Assembly: GCA_030512295.1 (NCBI GenBank)
Contig: JAULSR010000001.1
Coordinates: 7,029,001-7,093,000 of the forward strand
Length of the DNA stretch: 64,000 nucleotides
Source of the DNA: Bombardia bombarda
Lineage: Eukaryota; Ascomycota; Sordariomycetes; Sordariales; Lasiosphaeriaceae
Direction of reading: 5' to 3'
Within the stretch, counting starts at the first letter, position 1, and every line of letters starts with the position of its first letter. A model generated the notes under the pieces. That model worked only from the letters and a program-made list of their open reading frames with translations, was not told where the DNA came from and made no database searches. The position numbers and the translations under genes are program-made. This document shows, in pieces, positions 20,698-31,515 of this stretch.

Positions 20698-21588
20698 AGT
20701 TTAGTGGTCGGCGCTAATTCTGAATTAGAAGGCACGGATAGTGCGGACGTTTGGGTTAGGGGTTGATATTGGGGGGCGGGTTGTCGAGCTGGACGGAAAA
20801 CTTTTCTGGGAGGAAAGCTGCGGAACTTGTGTTTGCTCACCGCCTACCAGTTTTGTTTACCGCTCATCGTTTTCGACAGCTATTTATAGAGTCCTTTCGC
20901 TGGACAACGTCGATGACCTCAAGTCTGCTCTTACTAAGGCTGGTGTGCTCTAACTCGCCTTTGAAACTTTCTTCACACCGCGTTCATTCCTTTCAGCCAC
21001 TTCATGTTGGACCTTTACTACAGTCAGGCTACCTACACGCCATTCTTTTGTCAAGTAAAACTCATTGCACCTGGCATACCTTCAATCGATGGCCTCGAAC
21101 CTTGTCGCAGGGTTGACTGGGAATCCATCCAGTGATAGCATGTTGTAGCGTCCACGTTCGTCGTCTCCGATGGGAACAGGCTCTGGTTCATTTGCAAGGC
21201 GACTAGTAAAGCCTCTGGACAGCAACAAGCCCGTAATCCTGGTTAGTCGGATGACTTCGATGCGATTATCCGCCAAGCCGCCGACTTTTCTTTTGAAGGT
21301 TATTCAATCTTCTGTGCGTGCATCGCAACCTGGACGACTGGCGGACGTTTTCGCAAAGAAATTGGAAATTTCATCCTCCACAGAATACTGTGAATATACC
21401 ATGATTGCAAAGGAGGGCTTAGGGGGGATGGTGGTGTGATCGAAGGAGGTGACAGAGGGGTTGCGTGGGCCTTGGTCGTGAAAAAATAACTACTCCAAGC
21501 GCCTCTTCCAGGTGCGTGGGTGGCTTACCCAATCATTGCTGATAGGGTACTACATGCGAAGAGTTCTTCACAAATCAACCAATAACCA
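20698..21588. other. Intergenic
   Basis: Kinase promoter side plus about 600 bases without recognisable coding sequence. Confidence 0.45.
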
Positions 21589-21687
21589 GTCACTTTGGCG
21601 GAGTGGTTAACGCGCTGCCCTGCTAATCCTGAGTTAGTATGTTAGGCAGTTCCTTCGGGAGCGTAGGTTCGAATCCTACAGGTGACG
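21589..21687 (+). tRNA. tRNA-Ser (GCT), with intron
   Basis: A complete class II cloverleaf. Acceptor GTCACTT pairs with AGGTGAC. The anticodon stem CTGCC/GGCAG encloses loop CTGCTA, an 18-nt intron after position 37, and the closing A; anticodon GCT. The long variable arm is TTCC-TTCG-GGAG, and the T arm GTAGG-TTCGAAT-CCTAC. The CCA end is not encoded, as usual for eukaryotes. Confidence 0.95.
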
Positions 21688-21919
21688 CATATCTTTCATT
21701 TTTGCATTCTCTCCCTTTATTATTCCCCGGCCCACGTACCACCGCTCGGTTCGCTGTCTACGAAGAGGCATCCATCACATAAACCTTTTGTTTCTCCCCT
21801 TCTATCATTGCACAGTTATCTAATTCCAAAGTTGCAATGTTTCATATTCCAGGTTAAATTATCAAACGCCTCATAGTATCTATCTTCCAGGCGTCGTATA
21901 GTAACTCAGCCCCTCAACG

Positions 21920-23334
21920 TCACTCACGCATGAAAACAATGGGATCCAACCCGGGCTGCATTACCCATTCCACCCTATCACACTCACCATCACCCCCAAT
22001 CTTGAAAGTTAGCAGTAACTGCTTATAATCAACCATGCACCTGCTTTCCTGCTCATCCCTAGACTCGGGCAGAAACCCAAACGTGGATCCACTATAATGT
22101 TCCAAGTAATGAAGCTGTGATTGCATCCCATTGAGGAGAAACTCACCCTCCTTGCCCTCACGTTCCGTCGCCCGAACCTCGAGAAGCAGCTTCAGCCCAT
22201 CATTGCGGTATATGCCGAACTTGTCATCCAACCTTTGCATAGCATCTCCCAGTTTGGAATCCTTGTGGTTCCTGTACTCCCCTGCGAGACGAGAATAGAG
22301 ACTCAACGCCTCGTCTGCTTTTAGACGAGCCAGCTCAACCAAGTCAAGCGGCGGACGAAGCTGAAATAATTCCTGCATAATCGCCCGCGGCGGTCCAATC
22401 CGAAGCGTCACCTAGCGCTTGCGCATTGCTGAGGACCACGACTGCCGATTGCGTTTCGGGAAAGAGGCAGAGCGTCGTCAGGTAGCCTGTTACCTACAAT
22501 GATGTCGAGATTGTCCATAGCTGGAAGGTTCCCAGTCGTGTCAGGTAAAAGACTGGTGAGTTTGCGCAGTAGAACAGAATAAAAGATGAGCAGGTCTCGC
22601 ATACAGCTTCGTATACCCCCCGCTGAGAACCCGACTGTATCATCAGAGATTCGTGGTGCCGGGACTTGGCGAGGTTCAAGATTGTGATATGGAACGTAGG
22701 CCTTTGCTACATTGTCATCCCAGGTTGGCGGGAGCTCCGTGGATGTGCGCTTCATGCCGAGAGGCTTGAAAATGCGTTTCGAAAGAAACTCGCCATAGTT
22801 CATGGACGAGGCTTGCTCAATGACACGTCCAACTGCATGATAGCCAAAGTTGTTGTATATGAAGTCTTGCCGCGGAGGGCGGCTCGCGTCGAGGGAAGCG
22901 AAGATGTCAGTCCCTTGGGCTTTGGTGAGCAAGAGGTCGTTGTTCGAGCCAATGAAGAGAGCATCCGATCGACATAAACCGGCGCGGTGGCTCAGCAATT
23001 CTCGTATTGTGAACTTGCCATTGGGCATTCCTCGAAGCTCCTCATGGAGGTAGACATCGATTCGGTCATCCCAGTTGAGTTTGCCATCTGATACCAGGCA
23101 AGCGACAGCTAGCGCAGTGAAGCCTTTGCACATGGACCCGAGGTTGAACACGGTATCTGGATTGGGAGCAAGTTTCATGCTCACGTCCCGATAACCGTGA
23201 TAACTGTCAGTGACGGTTCCATTCTGGTCGAATATTCCAATTGCAAGCCCTGGGGTTCCCGAATCTTGGCAAATCTGACGAATGAGGGGCTGTGATAGAC
23301 ATAGAGCGCTATAGTAGGCCGATGGTTGAGCCAT
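21920..23334 (-). pseudogene. Serine beta-lactamase-like (class C fold) gene, internally deleted and frameshifted
   Basis: The N-terminal part (23334 down to about 22490) is well preserved: TPGLAIGIFDQNGTVTDSYH, NLGSMCKGF with the SxxK nucleophile, LLSHRAGLC and the YNNFGYHAVG (YxN) motif. Then roughly 100 residues of the family, including the third (H/K)xG motif region, are missing. The frame moves to LFPETQSAVVVLSNAQALGD and moves again to AIMQELFQLRPPLDLVELAR, ending in the normal C-terminal domain (GFLPESRDEQESR, LLLTFKIGGDG). Fungal members are usually about 550 residues and act as esterases or hydrolases of unknown substrate. The deletion plus frameshift make this copy non-functional. 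Confidence 0.75.
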
Positions 23335-23732
23335 GGGGCAGACATAGGTTAAAATCAAACTAGTCTCTGTAAAATGGAGTTCCTCTAGGACGGACCTTTC
23401 CTGACTTTAGGGTCGAAGGGTGTCGAAGACGACGATGCGGGGCTAGAGGTACGTCAGGGTTTTGAGGAAGGTCGGGTCGACTCGGGTGTCAGGCGATTAT
23501 GGAGCTCAGGTGCTGAATCACCCGCCCGTTTGTGCTATTCGTACTGTAATTTAACTGTTCCAAATGCTAGGTAGCTCGTCGTTGGTACCTGCGGACGGCC
23601 AGTACCTGGATAGGCCCGCCGGCAAAAACAAAACAATTGATAGCAAACAGGTAGTAGCTAATAGTATGCCACAAATAGAAGAATCATGTTGTCTATGGCA
23701 ATGATCAAGACATAAAAAATCTACTCGTTTTC
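23335..23732. other. Intergenic
   Basis: 398 bases between two minus-strand genes, no coding sequence recognised. Confidence 0.5.
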
Positions 23733-24296
23733 TTAAAACAGCTGACGAGAAGACCCAGCAGGAGCATCTGTCCTCGCAGTCCTTGCGCAGGTCCCAAAGC
23801 CTGCCTGACAGCCCTTAGCCACATCACAATGGTCAGTGGTGTTGCCACAGTATCCTCTGTTTGTCTGTCAGCCACGCTTATTTTCTTGAGTGTTGGACGA
23901 GATAACATACGCTCCAGAGCAGCAAGTTGCTCCCGAGGTTGGGCACCGATAGCCTGCCTTGCCAGCACCGATCGCGCCACACGTCCCATCAACCGAGATA
24001 GACACACCCGACTTGGGGGTGTAGCACGCGCTTGACGCGTTCGAGTAACGTGACTGGCAGCCCGCCGTGGTCAAACAAAAGGCGTCGCCCGTACCGCAGT
24101 ATCCATATACTGAGCAGCACGAGGTATTACCACCTGGGCAGGTGTAGCCGTTGTTTTGGCCGGCGAGAGTGGTGCCACACGTCAGGTTGGGAGACACGGC
24201 GCCCACAGCGCGCATGTCTAGTTCGCCAATGCTGGTAGGAAGCACGCCGGCCAGGGCAGCTGGGAACAGGAGGAGAGCTGCTATGAATGACAGCAT
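23733..24296 (-). CDS. Secreted chitin-binding protein with two CBM18 (hevein-type) domains
   Basis: Two exons: 23911..24296 and 23733..23856, with a 54-nt intron (GTATGT...CAG) inside the second domain; 169 residues. A signal peptide (MLSFIAALLLFPAALAGV) is followed by CBM18-1 (CGTTLAGQNNGYTCPGG, SCCSVYGYCG) and CBM18-2 (CGAIGAGKAGYRCP, CCSGAGYCGNTTDHC). Each keeps the Cys framework and the Ser/Gly plus aromatic ligands that stack on GlcNAc. There is no catalytic domain, so it should only bind chitin, at the wall or secreted; roles in shielding hyphal chitin are known for some CBM18 and LysM proteins, and that role is inferred here. The C-terminal 20 residues are Arg/Ser-rich. Confidence 0.9.
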
Positions 24297-25831
24297 GGTG
24301 ATCAGATGAGAGATGCTGACTGGAAATAATAATGATATGTCGGAGTTATCTATGGAGACTTCAGGAAAACTTGTACCCTTTATACATCTGATCGTTACCG
24401 TGATTGATTCCGAGTTCCGAAGGCAGGGTTTTAATGCAATGTTGACCGCTGCCGAACCGCGTACTAAATGAATGAGCGGCCTATTCAGCAGCCCTTGCCA
24501 TATTATCGGAGTACCATTCCATAGTAGTTCAAAGGGCTTATGGATCAGACAATGAAAGAATCACTTAATTTAGAGTAATAAAAAAAGATGTTACTCTCTG
24601 AGGAGGAGACACTGAAACCAGATGGTAATTTCCGAGTACTGACAGAGAAGAAGGTTTGGGCGAGATCGTCCACATTAAAATCCACATCAAAATCCACATC
24701 AATGCGGAAGATTATACCGATCCCCTCATCCACGCTATATGATGTGCGATATGACCAATATGTGCCTGAGATCTTCAATATGCGTGCGTGGTAATATTTC
24801 TGGTAATTGGCTGTCAATGCAGGAAACAAAGAGGGGATAGGACCGCTGCCGTTGGCAGTCAGGTTTAGCCGTAAGCAAGCTGCAGCAGGCAACACTTGCG
24901 AACCCATAAAGTGCATACCGATTGCAACATGTTTTGAATAGAAGTTGCGATGGAAAAAGGTTCAGGAGAGTGGTACGTAAACTGCTTTAACGAATGGCGC
25001 GGTTTAGTGTCATTGAGGACATCACGGAACATGGAATAGAAGAAGATGCTCAATATGCCAAGTAAACAAAAGGAAAAAGGGGCACGCAAGCCAGAGCGCT
25101 GAGCTAGTGGAATTTTGTAAGTGGAAAGGTGGGGTCACAAATTCTTCCCATTCTCAGCCATCGAACACACACAAGACATCAACCTTGGCCATCGCGATGC
25201 ACTCATTCCTCGTTAATTCACGGCACTCACTTGAGAAATGATTAACGAGAGTCTATTGAAGATGGGAATTGGCGCAAAGGTGTACGTAATGAATTCCATC
25301 AAAGGATGTGGGGTGTGGTGGAGGCGAGCTGTATCTTGTGACGAACAGTGGATAAGGACAATTGAAGAAGTCAAATGGCCGGGGCTACAGAGATATCGTT
25401 CCCAAGCAACCCCCATACCACGACGACATAATTAATGGAGAAACTGTGGATTGTTTGCCACAATGGGCCGTGAAAAAATAGTTCCTGCCGCACTAGCTTG
25501 CAGGTTGGTTAGAACGACAATTCTTCATGGGCCGACTTTTTCTGCTGGTCGCGTGAGGAATGACATTTGTCTTGTGAAAAGGCGTCTCGTTGGGTGTCTT
25601 TGGAGGTGGGCTACGACACCTGAAAGGCGCACAAGGAAGGCCGCTGAAAGCCGTTATCGACAGGGAGCTATGGCCAGCGGGTAAATGCGGGGCGGCAGAT
25701 AAGGTGCAACCCGCTCAGGCCCGCATTGCACCCGCTATGCCGTAGCAGCTAAGGTAGCTGCAAACCAAAATTCTGGTCGCTAACAGTGCTGTAGAAGTGT
25801 CCCTAGGTGTTCTGTTAGTGCTAATCCCCGT

Positions 25832-25869
25832 CCCCCTCGATAACCCCTCGATACCCCTCGATGCCCCTC
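25832..25869. repeat. Short tandem repeat, unit ATnCCCCTCG, about 3.5 copies
   Basis: Reads CCCCTCGATA-ACCCCTCGATA-CCCCTCGATG-CCCCT; located about 240 bases before the argininosuccinate synthase start. Confidence 0.7.
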
Positions 25870-25958
25870 TACGCCCTTCGCAGGAAGGCGGTGGCGGTTG
25901 TAGAAAATTTTTACTTTGTCCGAGACCGGCTCCATCCTTGCGAGGGTTGACATCACTT

Positions 25959-25965
25959 TGACTCA
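25959..25965 (+). promoter_or_regulatory. Cpc1/Gcn4-type element TGACTCA
   Basis: Exact match to the core bound by bZIP Cpc1/Gcn4 in cross-pathway (amino acid starvation) control, 137 bases before the ATG of an arginine biosynthesis gene, a known target class. Confidence 0.65.
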
Positions 25966-26101
25966 AGCTCGCCGACGTGCAAGCTCATTCCACATCCTAC
26001 ATCTATAGCTTCCTCAAACCATAACTTCCTTTTGCCCAATCCGCAGATCTTGCGACTAGAAAGCCTCAATTGCACTCGACACATCAGAACCAAAGCCCAT
26101 C

Positions 26102-27956
26102 ATGTCTAAAGGCCGTGTCTGTCTGTAAGTTCTCGCGCGCAAACCTCCGATCGACAGCCATCTTTCAACGTCGACCGACCCGTCTAGGGGACTGACTGAC
26201 TGACTGTGACTCATCCCGACAGCGCCTACTCTGGAGGTATGAAGATGATGCCAATTCATGGCCTCAATTTCCTCAATTGAGCTCCAATTGACCTGACAAC
26301 AACAGGCCTCGACACCTCCACCATCCTGAAATGGCTGATCAACGAGGGCTACACCGTCGTCGCCTTCCTAGCTGATGTCGGCCAGGAGGAGGACTTCGCT
26401 GAGGTCGAGAAGAAGGCCCTCGCTCTCGGTGCCGAGCGCATGGTCATCGAGAACCTACAGAAGGAGTTCGTCGAGCAGATCGTCTTCCGCGCCATCCAGG
26501 CCAACGCCATCTACGAGGACCGCTACCTGCTCGGCACCTCCCTGGCCCGCCCCGTCATTGCCCGTGCCCAGGTGCGCGTTGCCGAGGAGACCAACTGCGA
26601 GTACGTCAGCCATGGCTGCACTGGCAAGGGCAACGACCAGGTCCGCTTCGAGCTTGCCTTCAAGGCCTGCAACCCCAACCTCAAGGTGATCGCCCCGTGG
26701 CGCCTACCCGAGTTCATTGAGCGCTTCCAGGGTCGCCAGGATCTGCTCAAGTACGCCGCCGAGAACAACATCCCCGTCTCGTCCACCCCCAAGACCCCCT
26801 GGTCCATGGACGACAACATTGTCCACTGCAGCTACGAGGCCGGTGTCCTCGAGGACCCCAACCACACTCCCCCCAAGGGCCTGTGGACCCGCACTGTTGA
26901 TCCCGAGGACGCCCCCAACAAGCCTATCGAGTTCACCATCAACTTCGAGAAGGGTATTCCCGTCAAGGTCACCACCCCTGAGACCACCGCTACCGAGTCC
27001 GTTGAGCTGTTCAAGCTCCTCAACAAGATTGGCCACGACCACGGTGTTGGCCGTATCGACATTGTCGAGAACCGCTTCAGTATGTCCCTCTGAAGAGTCC
27101 CTCCCGCCCCTCCCCCAGGAACCAGGGAACTGGAGATGTTTTTAAGCCCAACAGTTGCTGACTTTGACGAACAGTTGGCCTCAAGAGCCGTGGCTGCTAC
27201 GAGTACGTAAATCACGAACACGTCTATTCGCGGAGACCAGATGGCTCTACATCCTAGCCCCGTTCGAAGGCAGCTGCTTACTTACGTCTTTAATAGTACC
27301 CCCGGTCTCACGATCGCTCGTCTTGCCCATCTCGTACGTATCTGATCTCAACCTCTATCTCCAACTCACGTCACTATGATGCACGCAACTTTCTTAAAAG
27401 TATTTGCTACTTCAGAGCTTGTTTACAAGCAATGAGACCAATACACACGCACTGATCCCTTCGATATCACCCACACCACATTGTCGCTTGCCGATTTGAG
27501 TCTGAGCATCCACTAACATTCAGTAGGATCTCGAGGGTCTCGTAATGGACTCCAAGGTCCGTGAGCTCCGTGACCAATTCTGCTCCATCTCCTGGTCTCG
27601 CCAATGTAAGTTCCCTGCAACTGACGAGTTATACACGAACGACCAATTGACAGCCATCCTTAGTGTACAACGGCATGTACTTCAGCCCCGAGCGTGAGTT
27701 CGTCGAGAACTCCATCGTGTTCTCCCAGCAGAACGTCACGGGCGAGGTCCGGATGATGTGTTACAAGGGCAGCGCCTACGTGCTCGGCCGCTCCAGCGAT
27801 GCCAGCAACCTCTACTCTGAGGAGGATGCGTCTATGGACAGCCTCGAGGGCTTCTCCCCCATGGACACCACCGGCTTCATCGAGATCAACGCTATCCGCC
27901 TGAAGAAGTACGGCCTCCAGAAGATCAAGGATGGCCAGCCCCTCAGCAGGTCTTGA
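26102..27956 (+). CDS. ARG1: Argininosuccinate synthase
   Basis: Seven exons: 26102..26124, 26223..26236, 26306..27079, 27175..27202, 27297..27333, 27527..27605, 27664..27956; all phases agree (415 residues). The enzyme joins citrulline and aspartate with ATP to argininosuccinate in arginine synthesis and the urea-cycle route, in the cytosol. Seen: N-terminal AYSGGLDTSTILKWL with the SGGxDTS PP-loop, GCTGKGNDQVRFE (citrulline and ATP binding), CYDTPGLTIARLAH, VMDSKVRELRD, and a typical C-terminal helix. Length matches the usual 400-420. Exon 2 is only 14 nt and splits the PP-loop across two introns. Codon use is strongly C-biased, as in highly expressed fungal genes. TGACTCA sites upstream and in intron 1 fit general amino acid control. 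Confidence 0.97.
26207..26214 (+). promoter_or_regulatory. Cpc1/Gcn4-type element TGACTCAT in intron 1
   Basis: TGACTCAT lies in intron 1 of the argininosuccinate synthase gene, after a run of GACTGACTGACT. It is a stronger match (TGACTCAY) than the upstream copy. A regulatory role is inferred; it lies 7 bases before the acceptor AG, so it may simply be part of the branch-site region. Confidence 0.45.
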
Positions 27957-28829
27957 GCAGCCAACTTTGATACCGACCTAGAGACGAAAGAATCTAGATT
28001 TGTTCATAAAGAGGATATAAAGATACCACGTTTGTAACTTAGCATATTTCCAGGCCACGATAGGGTAGCGCTGGAGGGCAGAAAAGCCCAATATATCCTC
28101 GAGCCGCTTTGATACATTTTCTTTTGCGTTCTATGATGACGTGTGAGAGATGCACTTCACAATTGATCATTGATGAGTAGGAACGGCGTATATTGATGTT
28201 GAAGCTACCATTCTACCCAAGAGCCTATATACCACCCTACACGTAGTATGAAACGGGAGTGGGTGATATGCATGATATATCTAATGACCAGGCGGTAGGA
28301 TTTTAAAATGGGTTGAGAAATAAAGACATTGAGTAAGTAGATACCTTAGATAGCATACGCTGAGCCAGCGGCTATCTAGACTTACCTACCTACTTAGACG
28401 TCTGGTTGTTTTTTATTAAGTGACAATGTGCATCGTTCCCGTTTCTGTGTGCGAACAAATTTGGGCATGATAAGGTACTTTATAAAAGACTCATGTAACT
28501 TTTCATTCATACAACACTCATCATCAGAGATAAAAAGAACGAAGTTTTGTTTTAGGCTCTATTTTTTTTCAATATGCAAAACAAGTAGTATGAACGAAAT
28601 AGTTTGGAAGTGCGTCATGAGTTGTAGAAGTCGGTAAAAGGTAAACCTTCAGTTCAGGAAAGATCCAAGTCTACTTCAACCCACGTCTTTGGGCTTGGGA
28701 GTTTCTTGCCAGTGTATAACGAAAACTTCTAACTAAAACGACTGATGCATATAGAATGGTGGAACAAAATGAAACAAAACAAATAACTGTTTTGAAACAG
28801 AGGTTGAAAACGGCAAAAAGGTAGTTGAG
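27957..28829. other. Intergenic
   Basis: 3' region of argininosuccinate synthase and a stretch with no recognisable coding; TACCTACCTAC near 28383. Confidence 0.5.
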
Positions 28830-28901
28830 TAGCTGCGACTCGTTTCGATCGAGTGACCTCCGGGTTATGAGCCCGGCGCGCTTCCGCTGCGCCACGCAGC
28901 T
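28830..28901 (-). tRNA. Initiator tRNA-Met (CAT)
   Basis: 72-nt cloverleaf without intron. Acceptor AGCTGCG pairs with CGCAGCT, so the first pair is A-T, the initiator hallmark. The anticodon arm is CGGG-CTCATAA-CCCG, with the three G:C pairs flanking the loop that initiators need. The T arm contains ATCGAAA in place of TTCGAAT, again typical of eukaryotic initiators. Confidence 0.95.
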
Positions 28902-29402
28902 TGTCGTATTTGATGAAAGAGTCAATCTTTTGTGAGTTTATGTTGTGGTGGAACGCAGGTGTGGATTTTGAGTTGTTGTGGATAGGGGGGGAGGGGGACG
29001 AGGGCGGAGCCCTACTGAGTGGGTGGCACTTAAGTGACTCACAGGGTCTGACAGTTTGGAACTTTAGGTTTGGATGAGCTCTGAAAGATTGAGATCACTT
29101 TTCTGTTGTTCAAGCTCAGTACCTAGCCAGTTGATGACTGTTGTCAAAAATGGACAAAGTTTTGACTTTTGAAAGTTGGGATAAGTGACAATGATAAACA
29201 CATGGAATCGAGCTCAACAACCTTGTTTTTGCATTGTTGCCCAATTACAGACAGACACACTATCAATGCCAAAGTTTTGAGATTCCTTTTCATTCGGCGG
29301 TTCTGAGAACGGGTTCCAGCCCGTTCAGGTGGATGTCGACTCTCTATGCTCCGTAAAGGTTGTCCTTAACGTACAGTACAATGATGACACGAAACCGTGC
29401 AC
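28902..29402. other. Intergenic
   Basis: No coding sequence recognised; a G-rich patch (GGGGGGGAGGGGGACGAGGG) lies near 28985. Confidence 0.5.
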
Positions 29403-30477
29403 TCAAGCCCTGAAAGCCTCAGCCCGCCTCCTCAGCCGATATTCAATAGCGCGCTTCCTCGCAGCAGTGCTCTGAGTGAAAGCGGCACTTCCTCCAAAGG
29501 GGCCGGCTGCTGCCCCATTGCGCACGCGGACTACACATACGTTGTCAACGCCAGCCACTGTCCCTTCACACGTCATGCCAGCCGGCATCTGCACTTCCAG
29601 GGGGAAATCGGTGCTCGTAGCCAGACTGAGGCCTTGAAATCCGACGCCAGGGACGTCCTGCGTCACTTTGGCAGTCTCGAAGGCGGACGCATCGGTCCCG
29701 CCCGAGGTTGGGTCAACGGCTGCTTCCATGGGACCGGCACCGTCTTGGTTGATCTGGCAGATGAACTATGTTAGCGGGGAGTGGTACTTATTTCTTAGAA
29801 TATGCTGATTCCATGTCGAGGGAGAATAGTGCTAGAAAAGGAGAGATCATAGATGGTGCTGACCTGGTGAAAAACCATGGTGATTGTCCCATCATCCGAA
29901 CACGTAGGTAGGCCAGAGTTAGCACCAGCACCAGCTGTTGCCGCGACGTTTGTCTCGGTCGCAACATCACTCTTGGTGCCGCCTCCGCCGAGAAGGCCCT
30001 TGAGAAGCTGGCGAGGCAACTTCATGGTGTCTCTTTTGGCAGGTTTGGCCTTGTTGTTGACTCCCGCAGCGCTTGCAGCACCCGCTAAATTGTCCTCCAC
30101 ACCCACGGAAGAGTTGGCACCGTTGTTGGTAGGAGCGGTTCCTGTGCCAACAAAGTTGGCTACCATAGTGGCGGCGTCCACGGGGCCGTTTCCTTGAGTC
30201 CGACCAAGAGGGCCAACCTGACCGTTGCGGATTTCGCGATCGCGGATGATGGCTGTGTCGGCTTGAGAGCCACATCGGTTGGTTGAGCAATCTCTTGGAG
30301 TTCCATCCGCAACTTGGAGCCGTCAGTTAAAGTATAGGCGAGTGGTCATCAATATGGATAGTTACCTGAGAGACCGGGCATGTCAACACCATTGGCTCCC
30401 TTGATCAGGGTGACCACACCATGACCGGATGATTGGGCAACCAAGAAAAGGATAACCAGTGACTGAAAGGCTTTCAT
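29403..30477 (-). CDS. Egh16/Gas1-like secreted protein (appressorium-associated family)
   Basis: Three exons: 30366..30477, 29864..30312, 29403..29753 (303 residues); introns of 53 and 110 nt with clean borders. A signal peptide (MKAFQSLVILFLVAQSSGHG) leads into the family start GANGVDMPGLSVADGTPRDC, then CGSQADTAIIRDREI and GPLGRTQGNGPVDAATMV, a Gly/Ala-rich variable middle, GTITMVFHQINQDGAGPMEA and a C-terminal FPLEVQMPAGMTCEGTVAG with conserved Cys. The family (Egh16, Gas1/Gas2, MAS) was described from powdery mildew and rice blast during appressorium formation; biochemical function is unknown. The mature protein is expected extracellular. The C-terminal tail is basic (RKRAIEYRLRRRAEAF), unusual for a secreted protein. 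Confidence 0.9.
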
Positions 30478-31515
30478 TGCGATGAGTTGAGAGGGAGAAG
30501 ACGTATATATAAAAGAGGCTAGGGGGGAAACTAATGCCACCAGGGCTACTAACGAAACAATGTGCGTATGAATGATGCAGAGAAGCTGGATGTTGGGATG
30601 TTCTCTGGTGCCTTTTATGGCAGAACCAGTCAGATTTATATTCTCATCTCAACCCACGACTTCCAATCACAAAAATACAAGAGTGATGGAAACTCGGCTA
30701 CATGTTCACATCGTGGTCGATGCACCCACGCACACTGGTTTGGCTAACCCTCGTATAACTTGATGGTGTTGTGGCGGAGCGTCTTGATACAAAACATAAC
30801 GAGACGACACTCAAAACTCTAGAATTGTATTCACAACAAACAGGAGGCGAATCGCATCTCTTTCTCGAATCTGCCGATCCGTTGTGGGGTCAGCAAGATC
30901 CGGGCTGATATGCTGCACAGGGGTGATCGACGAAACATCTGAATGCTTGGCGGCGATTCAAGACGGCACGCCGCTCTTCGGGTCGGCACGATGCAATCCT
31001 TTAGCGAGTTCTTGCCCCGCACCATCAAACATGAGGCGCCAATCGCAATGACTGAGAAGCTGCTAAGCCTTCTTTCCTTGAAGCACATCTCGTTTCTGGT
31101 TCTCAAAAAGCCCCCCTTTTGGCTGGAAGCCGATCCCGTCGGAACTTTGGGGGCTCTGTTAACACAGCCGCGCAGACAAACAGGATGCCAATTGCAATCA
31201 TGACATCTTAGCGGGTAAGTACCGGATCTTGTCTAGCCGTCCACACAGTCTCATCTTAGATGAAGGTTGAAGGTTGAATCAGACGAGACCATGATAGAAT
31301 GTTGCTAGTATTCTGCAACCATAGAATTAGATGTGTCCGAAGCGGACGGTGAATCTGAATTGAAATAGTGAAGGATAATTAAATATGAAAAAGACACCAG
31401 CTTCTGGACCATAAATGTTCGAAACGACTCGCTAGTCTCATATCCAAGAAATCAAGCAGCCAACAAGCAGCAGGGGGTATTCCAGCCAAAACACCGTGTA
31501 ACCATAACCAACTAT
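30478..31515. other. Intergenic
   Basis: Promoter of the Egh16-like gene and 3' region of the permease gene. Short frames around 30831-31203 lack domain features and are not called. Confidence 0.5.

Larger units (their letters stand above)
24297..26101. other. Intergenic / argininosuccinate synthase promoter
   Basis: No gene recognised in 1.8 kb. The distal part is AT-richer; the last 400 bases hold a short tandem repeat (25832..25869) and a TGACTCA site (25959..25965). Confidence 0.5.

Noticed and set aside
25832..25869. Tandem repeat considered as a CRISPR array
   Set aside because: Ten-base units without spacers in a eukaryotic genome; just a minisatellite.
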